Source of the DNA: Branchipolynoe longqiensis
Taxonomy: Eukaryota > Annelida > Polychaeta > Phyllodocida > Polynoidae
DNA length: 64,000 bases
NCBI GenBank assembly: GCA_030323885.1
Contig: CM059198.1
Span: 61,716,917 to 61,780,916 of the forward strand
Direction of reading: 5' to 3'
Positions 39,910-54,900 of this stretch are shown one piece after another (the stretch's first letter is position 1; every line of letters begins with the position of its first letter). The notes below the pieces were generated by a model that worked only from the letters and a program-made list of their open reading frames with translations, was not told where the DNA came from and did no database searches. Made by a program: the position numbers and the translations under genes.

Positions 39910-42900
39910 CTGTATGGAGGAGAAACAGAACAAGAAACAGACTGCATGAACATTGAGTACAAACATAGATACAGAAAAAGACAGGTGTCACAGCAAATTA
40001 CCGCCTTTTTGTCCCACCGTACTTCGCAGCGCTATTTTGTTTTTTAAAAGGGTTGTCTGACATTGTTCATGTTAATGTAACATGGGTAATTCACAGGTGG
40101 GGATACGACGGCGACACCTAAGCGCAGCAACACTATAAATACCCCTTAACCAAGGCTCGAACCCCAGAACTTAACCGAATAACTCCCTTAGTATGGTGGC
40201 GCCACCTTGAGGCTACTGCTTCACTAAGCAGCCACCCCTACTCACACGGTTTCCCACCAAAAATATGTCACGTGACCAGAACCGAGCAGCTCGCCATTCA
40301 GCGCCCAGACACCAGACACTCAACAACGGCATAAATTACCCAACCCACCCACACTTCTAACTGAAGAGATGATGGAGGAGGGTTGTATGGTTCGAGTCCA
40401 CATACGGGACATGGCTCCCGGGCTTGGGAGGGTGGGGGGGGGGGGGCGTCTCATGCTGCCTGGGACAAACCATGATTGAACTGGTCGGTGGCAGTATATG
40501 GCCCCATTACATGACATTGCGAGGAGCCCCTGACTACTCCTTTAGCGCTACATTGACTTGTGTAACCTCATTAATTGACATTTCCTGGAAATCCCGCATT
40601 ACTGTACCTAGGGTGAGGTGACCTCTTAATTAGCCTTTAACTAGACTCTTAATGATCAAAATAAACGCCGATATAACCAGTCGTGTCTCCGCCTTAGTGA
40701 ATTACTAGAAGAGGGCATGGAACAGTGGATTGCGGAAGACCAAAAGACGAGTTCGTAATTCACACTGCGCCTGCACTGAAAACAGTGTCGACAGCAAAAC
40801 AAACGCATACAGCTATTGAGTTTGCTGATGCGCGCAGAGGAAAACTTTGATTTTATTCTAAATTAATAGAAATACAGAGCAACTTGGCATGGATGCACGA
40901 ATGCAATAAAATGAATATATTCAACTTCAAGACACAACTATCCAGCATTATTAACTAAGAAACATTAAATTCCCCACAATAGAATCAGTCACTTTACAGC
41001 CTAATACAGGCTGATGTTTAATCACCATTATTAATTCTTGTTCTTAATATTAAAATGTCATATGTGTCAACAGAAACTTGTTTCAAAGAAATATCTAACC
41101 AATGTCTGATTAACACTACCTATTTCCTAGCTGTACATATGTTATTTAACCATAGCATATAAATAAAAACATGAATAAAACGAGTAAAACTGACTATGCC
41201 TGTGGCTCTAACGCTAGTCTGGGTGACCAGATTTGTCTCAATGTAAATGCAGATGGTATAAGATGTCTGATTAGATTGATGTAAATGCAATGATAGATAA
41301 AATATTAACATATTAATTTATTCTATATATATATATGTTTTTAGTTGGTATTTTACGTTTCAAACAAGAGCTGAAATGAGCTGAAACAAGGAGATTTCAT
41401 AGCATCAGTCAGTGTTTTATCATGCGATTCACACAGGTTTTTTTGCTGCTACACATCCCACAATGCACCGCACAGCTGGAATTACGAACGCGTCTATTGT
41501 CCACGATTTAAATTTCGCCAGTCTAATCAACTAATGTACCCCAAAAAAGGCAAAATGCATCTATTGGTCCCCCGCCGATTGGCATGCTTGATTCACCACA
41601 GAATGGAGGCCTATGGACAAACAGCATTTCTCTGGAGAAATATAACGTTTGGTGAATCTTTGATCTAGAATGGATCCCAGCTGCACTCTCAGAAAAGTTG
41701 TTGCTGCTTGTTGTTTTACGTCCTAGCAACATCTAAGGTCATATCAGGGCGGGTACCGACTTGTGAGAGTACGCAGTCATGGCGACTTTATAGCACCGCC
41801 CCACTGGGAAATCAGGCCGCCTGCACCACGACCCGATATCCCACTCAGTCACATTATCCTGACACTGAGCTAACCAGTCCTTGCCCTATCCTATAATGCC
41901 AAGCGCCAAACTAGGAAGCGACAAGTATCAATTCTAAAGTCATTGGTTTGACTCGAGCGGGAACCAAACTCCGGACCTTCTGAACGCGAGGCCCGCCCTC
42001 TCTCAGAAAAGCCGCATTGGGTCTTGGGTTGGCAAAGGCTATATGCCATCGTGATTAGTTAATCAAATACAACCAAGAATAGTGATCAAGAAATACCTTT
42101 ATCTGATCATTGAAGGCAGTTGCGCTTTCTATTAATCTTCCTGGGTGATGTTCTCCGAGAGGAAACGGATAGTCACTGCCGAGAATCACACGGTCCTAGA
42201 CGAGTAGAAAGAAACAAAGTTTGTTGTTGTTTGTGGAACCTTTCGTCCCAGCAATTATATAACTTACAGCGTCATCAAAGGCCAGTTGCTCTCATACCAT
42301 GCCTATGTGGTGTGGGAGGTTAAAATTCCCTTGGGTCGGTAAAAGTGTAGGCTCTGGCTTTCTATCAACAAACTGTCTAATGGTGAAAACAAGTCTATTC
42401 AGACTTATCCATGATACGCAGTATAAATCTTCAACAACAACAACAACAAAAATTGCTAAGGTCATATCAAGATGGGTACCGCCTTGTGACAGGAAACACT
42501 CACGGTGACTTTGTCATCCTGCCCCACTGGGTTATTGCGATTACGGCCCAAGTTTACTGAGCAGCTCTGGTGACCTTTACTTGATACCACAAGGAAGGGA
42601 ACTGTGGTACTGAGAACTGAGCCATCAGCAGTTATTGTTAATGTTAAGATGCAAAAGACATCTGCTGCATAAGGTCTATTGCAGCAGCAATTGCCGCCAA
42701 AGTAACACAGCCGGCACCAGCTGCTGTTTCTGCTGGGATTACTATGCCAGCTGCTGTTCCACCTATATTTGTTTGTAATGTAAAGCGCCTGAGAACGGCT
42801 TGCTGGATCGGGCACTATATAAATGTTTTATTATTATTTATTATTATCATGACTCAATATCCCACTTAGGGACATTAATTATCCTAATACTGAAACAACC

Positions 42901-45900
42901 AGTCCTTTCAATATCCTATTAAAGTTGCATAGTCTGGTGGGTTTTGAGTTTCTGCCAATTTCTGGATAAAGATATTAAATTGATTGTCATAATCTACCCT
43001 ACTTTAGTTTGAAGTAACTTTAATATTAAATAGTTAACTTCTGAGATATTTGAAGCGCAGACATTCACAATTAATGTTGGCAAGCACACAAAAACTCTGA
43101 CACCATAGGCTACAGATGGAACAGCTTTTATTAAATTGAGTCAGTATTTCCTTCTAGGTGGCAAGAAATGTTTTAAAAGTGCTTGTGTATTTAAGTTAGA
43201 TAAGGATAATCAAATTTAGATATTATTTTAGTTTTGAAAATTTAATGTTTCTTCGGATTATGAAGTCTTAATGCCGAGATCCGGAGTAAATAGATTGATT
43301 GATTGATTGGTGGTTGCTTTACGCCGTGTTGGCATCATAGGCCATATTCACAGCGAGAAATGTTTGTTTTTTGTTCAAACCATTACTTTTACATGTAAAA
43401 GCAGACAATCAATTATGTGCCAATACACACTCATTAAATTAGAAAGCTCACAATCATATATTTGTGGTCAAGGGAAATAGATTCCCATAGAAAAGGACAA
43501 GTTTTATTAATAATTGATAGAATTTATTTAGTAAACGATATAAGGTGTTACCCACTCTATATATATATCACAGTACAGTCCAGCTGCCCTCAAAAAGGCT
43601 AACATGTTTTCTTGTTTTACTTGAGTAAAAAGGTCATGCATACTGTCTGCAGTGTAGAATTGTTGGTGCAGGGCCAAAAAATCAATGCAACTTAGTCAAA
43701 TGTGTTTGAGTGTCAGCGGGGACTGACACCCAGTACATTAGGGCAAGGTTTCCCCTTAGAGTAAACAGTGACAAGTACCAATGTTGTAAGTAATAATAAT
43801 AATAATAAATAATAACATATTTATTTATACATGCTCATTGTACATACAAGTTTATATTTATATCAGATGTTTCACATGAAAAAGGAGAAAGCAAAAGTTT
43901 GACACAACCAACAATGAACTACTGGTGTATGTAGCAGCTCACTGTGCAGCATGCTCTGTATAAAAGAAGATCTTATAGAGGATTTCCACCACCTACTTGC
44001 CGTCTGACGACAATGGCAAGAACTAATATTGTGGATAGCAACTCACAATGCAGCATGCTCTGTGGTAAAGGTCTTATAGAGGATTTCTACCATCAACACG
44101 CCCTCTGGTGGCAGTGGCAAGAATTAATTTTGTGGGTAACATCTCACTGTGCATGTTGGATAGAAAATAAAATTTGGTTCTGAAACAAAACAAAGAAAGT
44201 TTATCCAAAAAGCTATAATTCTTATTTATCGACTTGACCTATATACTGACCTTTCCGATCACCTCAATCAGGTACTGAAGGGCCTTTTCATCATGCACCA
44301 GTGAGTCGGTGTAGAATTTGCCTACAAATGACCTTGGGTTGACCTCACAGTCTGTAGCGCAGAGGTCAGGCCTGACGTTGTAGCCATGTTCCACTCGTCC
44401 TATTGTGTACGGGAAGGATCCACCTGGACAACAAAATATATCTTTTTGTTGGTATTTATCTACGAAATGCCTCTTTCAGTTGACAGGTTTATATGTGGGT
44501 GAACAGTTGTTGAGCATATCTAGACGGGATGGCCGAATAAGGTACAGCATCCGTCTCCCCTGTTGGTAGACCGTGGGATCGTGGGTTCGAACCCTGGTCA
44601 AGTCAAACCAATGGCTTAAAAATTAATACTTGTTGCTTCCAGCCAGGCGCTCGACATTACTAGGATAGGGCAAGGACTGGTTGGCTCAGTGTCAGGATAA
44701 TGTGAATGGGTGGGATATCAGGACATGGTGCTGGTGGCCTGGTCTCCCAGTACGGCAACACTATAACATTGCCATCAGTGCGTACTGTCATAAGTCGGTA
44801 CCCATCCTGATATGACCTTAGATATTGATAGAACGTAAAACATCAACAAACAAACAAAAATGTTATCTCACACATGACTGCATTTCTCTTCACTATGCTA
44901 ACTTTATTGCAGGCATATAGTAACAAACCAGTTAGTTCTAGGCTAGAACGCTAGATTTATGTGTGTGGAGAGGGTTTGTATGCTGCTTTTATTGTAGGTT
45001 ATGTTGTGTCTTCTTTTTTAGAGTAGGAAAGTTGATGTATACTTTGGGAGATATGGCAAATACCAATCGGATTTTAAGGCAGAGGGAGACTGTTTGTTTT
45101 GCTTGCTCTACTTGCTTTCCTTGCTTTGTTTGCTTTGCTTGCTTTACTTGTTTTACTTGCTTTACTAGCTTTACTTACTTTACCACCTTTACCTGCTTTA
45201 GTTGCTTGTTTTGCTTGCTTTACTTGTTTTCCTTGCTTTGTTTGCTTTGCTTGCTTTACTTGCTTCACTTGTTTTACTTGCTTTACCAGCTTTACTTACT
45301 TTCGCACCTTGACCTGCTTTACTTGCTTTACCTGTTTTACTTACTTTACTTTCTTTACTTGCTTTACCTGCTTTACTTGCTTTACTTTATTTACTTGTTT
45401 TACCTGATTTACCTGCTTTACTTGCTTTACCTGCTTTACCTGCTTACCTGCTTTGCTTGCTATGCTTGCTTTGCTTGCTCCACTTGCTTTCCTTGCTTTA
45501 CTTGCTTTACTTGCTTTACTTGCTTTACTTGCTTTACTTGCTTTACTTGCTTTACTTGCTTTACTTATTTTATTTACTTGTTTTACCTGATTTACTGCTT
45601 TACTTGCTTTTACTTGCTACTTGCTTTGCTTGATATGTTGCTTTACTTGCTTTACTTGCTTTACTTGCTTTACTTGTTTTACTTGCTTTACTTGCTTTAC
45701 TTGCTTTACTTGCTTTACTTGCTTTACTTGCTTTACTTGCTTTACTTGCTTTACTTGCTTTACTTGCTTTACTTGCTTTACTTGTTTTACTTGCTTTACT
45801 TGCTTTACTAGACCAGACGGGATGGCCGAATGAGTTAGAGCGTCATTCTCCCGTGTTGGTAGATCATGGGGTCGTGGGTTCGAACCCTGGTGGAGTCAAA

Positions 45901-48900
45901 CCAATGACTTAAAAATTGATACTTGTTGCTTCCTAGCTTGGTGCTCTGCATTATTAGGATAGGGCAAGGACTGGTTGGCTCAGTATCAGGATAATGTGAC
46001 TGAGTGGGATATCAGGTCATGGTGCTGGCGGCCTGGTCTCCCAGTGGGGTAGCACTATAATGTTGCCATAAGTGCGCACTGTCACAAGTCGATACCCATC
46101 CTGATATGACCTTAGATGTTGCTAGGACGTAAAACAACAACAAACAAACATGCAGAGAAAATTCACTGAGCCATTTTGGTTGGTAAAATAAAATTCAATC
46201 AATCAATCAATCAATTAATAAATACATTACCTCCATGAGCAAAACACAGCTTGAGCTTTGGAAACCGCTGCAGCACTCCTCCCATTAGTACTGAGCACAT
46301 GGCCAGTGCAGTCTCTGAGGGCATGCCTGCAGTGAAACACATTTTACATTACTTTATTACTGGACTTTACGCTTACTGCTGCATAGTCTGATGAAAACAT
46401 ACAATTTTCAAAACCAAAACAATTATCTAAATTTGATTTTAGATATTTAACTTATATGCTGGTGCACTTATTAAACATTTGTCGTCACATATAAGGGGGT
46501 ACTCAGTCAATTAATAGAACCTGTTACTGCAGAAGCCTATGGTGATAGAGTTTTGGCATGCTTGCCAAAATTAATTTAGCATGTTTGCATTTCAAATATC
46601 TCCAAAGTTAGGCATTTAAAATAAAAGTTACTTCAAACTAAAGTGAGGTAGATCACAACAATCAAGTTAATATATTCATCTCAGAAAGATTTCTCAGATT
46701 CACAAACATTGGGCTTCGCAACTTTAATAAGTGTATCAATATAGGTTGTGTTTATAAATGTTAGAGTGTGGCAGCATTTACGTAGATGCGACAAACTGTA
46801 ATAAATGCTTAATGAGTATCAATATAGGGTGTGTTTAGAAATGTTAGAGTGTGGCAGTGTAATGTAGATGCGACAAACTGTAGTTTTTGTTGTTGTTTTT
46901 TTTGGTTCATTAGTTGTTTAAGTAGGGGAAATTTCAGTCACAGACGACTGGTCTTCCTCATTCCACTGCTCCTTGCCCTATCCTAGTAATGCCAAGCGTC
47001 TGGCTAGGAAGCGACAAGTATCAATTTTTAAGTCATTGGTTTGACTCGACCAGGATTCGAACCCAAGATCTACCAACACGGGAGATGGACGCTCTAACTC
47101 ATTCGGCCATCTCATCTAGTAAATGCTTAATGAGTGTATCATATAGGTTGTGCTTAGAACTTTATTTTATGAGTGTAGCCATATAGCGTAACTGTAGCAA
47201 ATGTTTAATGAATCCATCAATATATAAGTTTGATCAAATTTAGATAAGTGCTTTGGTTTTGAAAATGCAAGGCTTTAATTGGGGTGTGCAACCTTAAGGA
47301 CTTCTGGGGATTTCCCATGTAAGGTGTCAATGTGTGTATGGGTGTGTTGTGGGAATGAGTGTGGAAAAATGGTAGATGGGCTATGAGGCCCGGAGGGGGT
47401 TACTAGTTATATAATGGCCAGGAATGATGTACATAATTCGGGGGGGGGGGTCTGAAAATGGTATTGAAATGACACTGAACCTTCTACCATCTTATATCAT
47501 AATAAACCATTTTTAAAACATGTTACCTGTCTCAACTAAGGCCAAATACAAAAGAAATTAATTGGTGATCGTCCTTTTCAAGTAATAAGCAGGGTAGTTT
47601 TTATTTTAATTTATAATTTTGTATGTAGATGTAACATGTAACCAGACGCGATGGCCGAATGAATTGAGGGTCTGCTCCCGTTCTAGTAGTTCGAGTGGTT
47701 CGAACTGCTGGGTTCGAACCTTGGCCGAGTCAAACCAATGACTTAAATATTTATACTAAAGTTGAATTGCTGCTGGCCTGACGTATTTCTAACAGTTTAA
47801 AAAAAAAAATCAGAGTCGGCCGATTTTTCAAGCCCGGGCGGGTACGATCACCTATTTTTGTTTAATATCTGGCCTAATAATGATAATAATTACAGGAAAC
47901 CCTAAATAAAGCTACTCACCGACCAGCCAGGGCATCCAGTACTTGCTCATCCTTCCACCCATCTCCATGTCCCAGGGGTGCACGAAGATGGACACTCCAT
48001 GTCTCTCCGCAGCCTGAGTTCAGACAAGGTTTAAAAAGGTTTATTCTTCAGAATATTTGGGGAGTGGGACGTAGCTCAGGCGGTAGAGTGTCCACCTGTG
48101 AAGGTTTGAATCATCCGATCGATCCTGCTCAGTGGACACATTTGCAGTTTGCGCTATTTTCCATTCCAATCATTGGTCTACAACTGGTTCATCAAAGGCT
48201 GGTATGTGCCATCATGTCTGTGGGAAAGTGCATATTACAGACCCTTTGCTGCTTATCGGAAAGAGTAGCCTAGGTGGTTCCTCCAATGAAATATGTCAGA
48301 ATGGCTATATGTTTGATGTCCAATAACCGACGATAAAAATCAATGTGCTCTAGAGGCATCGTTAAATAAAACAAAACAACAATATATTCTTCAGAATAAT
48401 ATACATTTGTCAGTGCCAAGGCACACTGGTCTTCCAGCCATATCACTGTGTATCACTTAGTCCTTTACGCAAATCATTTTAATGATGAATACATTAAGGA
48501 ATGAAAACGTGACGAGTGATGAAGGAAGATGTACGATGGTACTTTATGATTGATGATGCGGCTTAGGGATGTAAGCCACATGACGGGTTGCTGAGTATGT
48601 GGGTTATTCTATCAATCCGAGTATTAAGTATGTTTGCAATAGTACCATTTATTGGAGCTATCCTAAGAAAGACATTAAAAGTTTACTTATATGATTTTGT
48701 CCTAATGCGAAAAAGTGAAAATTTACACATATACACTATGCATGTAGCTAAACTTTTTTTCAACTTATTTTCCAACTTTTTTCTTGTAAGTCATAACCTT
48801 GTCTGCTTAACAGTAATCAATACAATCTTTTTTGACTATGTAGTATATATATGTTAAAATGAGATTCTGGATGTGTCTTTGATTGTCATGTTACACGAGT

Positions 48901-51900
48901 GATATTAATGTATTGCTCAATTTGTATAAGATCTAATTCAAAAAGTGAAATTAATTTGTTTCAACTCTGACATCTGCACAACATGCAAACCTTCATAGGT
49001 CATTAGATTAGGATATTATTTGGAAGGTTTTTTGCTATTATTTGGAAGGTTTTCACTTTTGGTTTCCATGTCACACTTTTGTGCCCAGTTTTAGAGAATG
49101 ACCCATGTATGCATGTTGACAGTTAGTTCCATCGATTGGATTCTGATGTTCTGTTATATGGGGTAAATGTAGAAACATTAATGTAAGTTGGGTAGCTGTA
49201 AAGGTTAGTTAGTTACTTAGTTAGTAGATAGGGACTGGGCACACAAGGGGGTAGGCAGGAGAAGGAAAATGAGTTTCCATGTTCGGGGAATAATATTTGT
49301 ATTTGGTCTCTGCCTTATCACAGACTGCTTGGAGCTGGACTATAGTTAGGATTCTGTGGGTTTTATTTTATCCCTTTATTTTCCCTGTTTTCAAAACATT
49401 AGATGATATACACAGTGAGGTTGTCCTAGTGTTCCTTTCTAGGCAGCAACACATGCTTAATAAATGCACCAGTATCTAAGTTAGAACAGGTTCAATTAAA
49501 TTACATGAATATTCCCTCCTATGGAGCAACAAATGCTTAATAAATGCACCAGTATCTAAGTTAGAACAGGTTCAATTAAATTACATGAATATTCCCTCCT
49601 ATGGAGCAACAAATGCTTAATAAATGCACCAGTATCTAAGTTAGAACAGGTTAAATTAAATTACATGAATATTCCCTCCTGTGGAGCAACACATGCTTAA
49701 AAAATGCACCAGTATCTAAGTTAGAACAGGTTCAATTAAATTAAATTAATAGTCCCTCCTATGGAGCAACAAATGCTTAATAAATGTACCAGATTCTAAG
49801 TTAGAACAGGTTCAATTAAATTACATGTATATTCCCTCCTATGGAGCAACACATGCTTAATAAATGCACCAGTATCTAAGTTAGAACAGGTTCAATTAAA
49901 TTACATGAATATTCCCTCCTATGGAGCAACACATGCTTAATAAATGAACCAGTATCTAAGTTAGAACAGGTTTAATTAAATTACATGAATATTCCCTCCT
50001 ATGGAGCAACAAATGCTTAATAAATGAACCAGTATCTAAGTTAGAAGAGGTTTAATTAAATTACATGAATATTCCCTCCTATGGAGCAACAAATGCTTAA
50101 TAAATGCACCAGTATCTAAGTTAGAACAGGTTCAATTAAATTAAATTAATAGTCCCTCCTATGCAGCAACAAATGCTTAATAAATGCACCAGTATCTAAG
50201 TTAGAACAGGTTCAATTAAATTACATGAATATTCCCTCTATGGAGCAACAAATGCTTAATAAATGTACCAGTTTCTAAGTTAGAACAGGTTCAATTAAAT
50301 TACATGAATATTCCCTCCTATGGAGCAACAAATGCTTAATAAATGCACCAGTATCTAAGTTAGAACAGGTTCAATTAAATTACATGAATATTCCCTCCTA
50401 TGTAGCAACAAATGCTTAATAAATGCACCAGTATCTAAGTTAGAACAGGTTCAATTAAATTACATGAATATTCCCTCTATGGAGCAACAAATGCTTAATA
50501 AATGCACCAGTATCTAAGTTAGAACAGGTTCAATTAAATTACATGAATATTCCCTCCTATGGAGCAACAAATGCTTAATAAATGTACCAGATTCTAAGTT
50601 AGAACAGGTTCAATTAAATTACATGAATATTCCCTCCCATGGAGCAACACATGCTTAATAAATGCACCAGTATCTAAGTTAGAACAGGTTCAATTAAATT
50701 AAATTAATAGTCCCTCCTATGGAGCAACAAATGCTTAATAAATGAACCAGTATCTAAGTTAGAAGAGGTTTAATTAAATTATATTAATATTCCCTCCTGT
50801 GCAGCAAAACATGCTTAATAAATGCACCAGTATCTAAGTTTGGTTAGTAGTTGGAGACGTATGTCCTGGCAACATTTAAGGTCATATCAGGATGGGTACT
50901 GACTCATGACAGTACACACTCATGGTGACTTTATAATGTTGCCCCACTGGGAGGGCACGCTGCCAGCACCATGGCCTGATATCCCACTTGGTCACATTAT
51001 CCTGACACTGAGCCACTCAGTCCTTGCCTCATCCTATTAATGCCAAACGCCTGGCTAGGAAGTGACAAGCAACATTTTTTGTAAGTCATTGGTTTGACTG
51101 GACCAGGGAGACGGACGCTCAACTCATTCAGCCATCCCGTCTGGTCAGTACTTCAAGTAAATCTATAGAATACAATCTAGATTTGAGCGTTTTGATATTG
51201 AAAATGTGATACTTTATTGGACTATGCAGCTTTAAAGAATAAAAACCAGGCAACAAACCTCGAAGACTTCCCGCAGTTCTGGAGCATCTAGATTCCAGTC
51301 GTTGACGTGGGACCCGATCTGAACTCCTGGAAACCCTGGAAGAATGTGTGCAAGAAGACCTCAGGCGCAAAACCCCATAAAGATAAACCCCAATAAAGAA
51401 AAATGTCATTAAAATAAAAGCTGTTTATCTAAGGGTAATTATTTTTCATTTTCGCTAATTAAACTTTTCTTAGGATGAAATGATTATGGAGCACTGCACA
51501 AACAAAGATAGGAATATAAAAAAAATAATTATTTGATGGTTTGATTCCAATGTTTATCTCTAGTTTTTTTTATTGGTGTTGATGGGGTTTTGCGCCTAAA
51601 CTCCTTGATGCTATGATTCTGTTGTAAACAGGGGACTTTGATTAGCCTAATTACCTCACAGAACCGTCGCCGCTCCCAGGTGTAGTACAATCAATGAATC
51701 AATCAAGTGCAGCACATTGCACAATCAAATCGATATAGCGATATAGCGAATGGTAGACAGGAAGTGTGAACACTTATTTGTCTCTCATTTTTGCTTGAGT
51801 GCAAGTAAATAAGCAACACAAGGAGTAATTAGTAGCATGTGGTGAATAAGGGGTAAATTTCCCTGGATCATCAGCCCATGCTGTTTCTAATCTATTCTTG

Positions 51901-54900
51901 AATGAAGTAATTGACTCGGCATCAATAACATTTTGTGGGAGTCTGTTCCATATATTTATGATCCTGTTTGAGAAACTATGTTGTCTTAACTTTGAAATGG
52001 CTCTGGGTTTTACTAGTTTGAGAGTATGGCCCCAACTGCTTTCTCTTTTATTCAAGGTGAAAAATTGGTTCATATCTATTTCATCAAAACCCTTCATAAT
52101 CTTAAATACTTCAATTATGTCACTTCTTTTCCTTCTGTAGGAAAGGGTAGGAAGTTTCAATTCCCTAAGCCTTTGTTCATAGGGTAAGTCCTTTATAACT
52201 GCAACTAATTTTGTTGCACGTCTCTGAACCTTTTCGATCTCCAGAATATCTTTCCGAAAGATTGAGCTCCAAATTTGTGGACAGTATTCCAAAATTGGCC
52301 TAACAAATCTGCTTTGATTTGGAATTACAGTAAAACCTCTCCAACCGACCACCTCCTCAGATCGACCACTCCCCTCTATCGATCACTTTATTTGGGTCCC
52401 AACAATACCATTGTAATTATATTCTAGCTCCCTCAACCGACCACCTCCCTAAATTTACCACTTAAATTCGGTCCCAAGGTCGGTCGATTTAGAGAGGTTT
52501 TACTGTATATTGGTAGAAAGGCATCTAGTTTTTGTATCTTCTGCATTTTAGGACTCAAGCCTTAACTGGTCCTAGGGCTTTGTAGTGAGTTTGTAGAAGG
52601 TCAATTTTGTTGTTCTGGTAAATATATTTATTGTTCTGAATAGTATTTTGTTCAGCCCCAAGGCAATGGTTTTCCAGCCTCTATTGTTAGTTATTTACAC
52701 TTTATCTAATATTATAAAGATAATAAAAGACACTGCAATCAGAGATGCAATTGATGGTGGAAATCGTCTATAATACCTTTTCCACAGAGCATCCTGCACA
52801 GTTAGCTGCTACCCACACCATTAGTTCTCCCACTGTCGGTAGATGATGGGTTGGTGGTGGAAATCGTCTATTAGTATTAGACCTTTTCCACAGAAGACGC
52901 TACATAGTAAGCTGTCACCCACACAATTAGTTCTCCCACTGTCGGTATAATGATGCTAAGTTGGTGGTGGAAATCGTCTATAGATCGACTATAGAGGCGG
53001 ACACTCACCGAGCTCCTCCTTGCACCTGATGAGCTCCGTCACCGCCAGGTGGGGCGCCTGCATCGGTAGCGTTCCAAGCCCGACGAAGCGCGTCGGGTGG
53101 CGCCGCGTGGTGGCGGCCAGATCGTCGTTCAACAGGCGGCACAGGTCAGCCGTGTCCTGGGGTTGGGCCTGTGGTGACAAGTAAAGCTTGTTTTATATAA
53201 CGGCGCCTCTAGAGCACATTGATTTTTATGTTTGATGTCAATTTTGACATATATCTTTTGGAGGAAACCCGCTGCCGCCACATAGGCTACTCTTTCTGAT
53301 AAGCAGCTAGGGGAGTCTATTAATTTATTATATGCACTTTCCCACAGACAGGACAGTACATATGCTTACCACAGCCTTTGATGAATCAGTTATGGACCAC
53401 TGGTTGGAACGGAAATTCGCCCAAACTGCAAATGGATCCACTGAGAAGGATCGATCCGATGATCGGCAACTTCACAGGTAGACACGCTACTGCCTGAGCT
53501 ACATGCCTCTCCCTCTCGGGCCTGTGGTGAAGGCATGGGGGACCAGTGTAGCTCCTGGTAGTTAGTGATGGTTGTATCTCCTAGCAACAACTGGGGTTAT
53601 AGGTATTAGGACTGGTATCGATTTGCCTTGAGTTTATTTGGTTTTTTAATTATTTTTTGGAGGGTTGGTTGTTGGAGTTTTATGTCTTGCCAACATCTAA
53701 GGTCATATCAGGACGGATACTGACTTGTGAAGTATACATACACTCTAGCGATTTAACAGCACCATGGCCTGATATCCCACTCAGTCACATTATCCTGACA
53801 CTGAGCCAACCAGTCCTGGCCCTATCCTATTAGTGCCGCGCACCAGGCTAGAAAGCGACAAGTATCTATTTCAAAGTCATTCATTTGACTCGACAGGGAG
53901 CTAAACTCCCGACCTTCCGCATGCGAGGCCCACGCTCTACCGATTAGGCCATCGCGCCCGATGTAGTAGGTTCATTAATACACAGATAAACAACAGCATG
54001 ATCATTAACACACAGTTAAATATCAACCAAACAAACATGCACATTTGCTTTTATCAATACACATAATATATAATAAATATAACTACAGTAAAACCTCTCT
54101 AAATCAACCCACCTTGGGACCGACTTTAAGTGGTCCATGTAGGGAGGTGGTCGGTTAAGGAGTTAGACTATGGTTACAATGGTATTGTTGGGACCCAACT
54201 AAAGCGATCGTGTGAGTTGTCGATCTGTGGAGGTGGTCGGGTAGAGAGGTTTTACTGCATCACAATCAATTTGGTCTTCGCTGACATCATAATCCCAACC
54301 AATGTCATGTTCACAGCTATTTAAGAATCTGTTTCAGAATTCTTTGCGAACAAACAGACAAACAAACAAACACATATTTAATGTATTTATGTTATTATAT
54401 AAAAGCCTCATTCTTACCCAGTAGCTGAACATGACTGGAACCGTCGACAAGACTTGTACACTGACACCTGTAGAGAGAAGACCGTCAGAAGGTTACAAAA
54501 CGTTGCGTAGTGGTCTGCACTGACCTATCAGGCAAGGAGCCGCATAGACAGGTAGGCATGGTTAGGGTGGTGACCTCAGGGAGCCCAGGTGGTGAAATGG
54601 TTAGCACACTGGCCTGGAATGCAAGAGATGTGGTTTCGATTCCCGCTCTAGGTGCAATATTTCCCATTTTCATCACCCCATGACACTGGTTGCCGTGACC
54701 ATGATCCTGTACAAGCTACGCAATGTATGGTTGTTGAACCTACCATCTATATGTATGTAATTGTAAGCATTAAAAGACTTATAATTCCAAGGGGACGAGT
54801 GTAGTTGTCTGCACTGCCCTCTCAGGCAAGGAGCTGCATAGACAGGTAGGCATGGGTAGTGTGGAGACATCAGGGAGCCTAGGTGGTGTAATGCTTAGAA

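Noticed and set aside
42462..42815. 117-codon minus-strand ORF with short repeats
   Set aside because: It spans a SINE-A tail and a LINE-tail-like insert. No domain.
44963..45811. 282-codon ORF of Leu-Leu-Tyr and Cys-Phe-Thr repeats
   Set aside because: A 9-bp tandem repeat keeps the frame open. There is no domain and two overlapping frames are equally open.
48588..48857. 89-codon hydrophobic ORF as a membrane protein
   Set aside because: AT-rich intronic sequence of ACMSD. Hydrophobicity is expected from T-rich codons, and no homology is recognisable.
49443..50839. CRISPR-like regularly spaced repeat
   Set aside because: The whole 80-bp unit repeats without variable spacers. This is a satellite in a eukaryotic intron.
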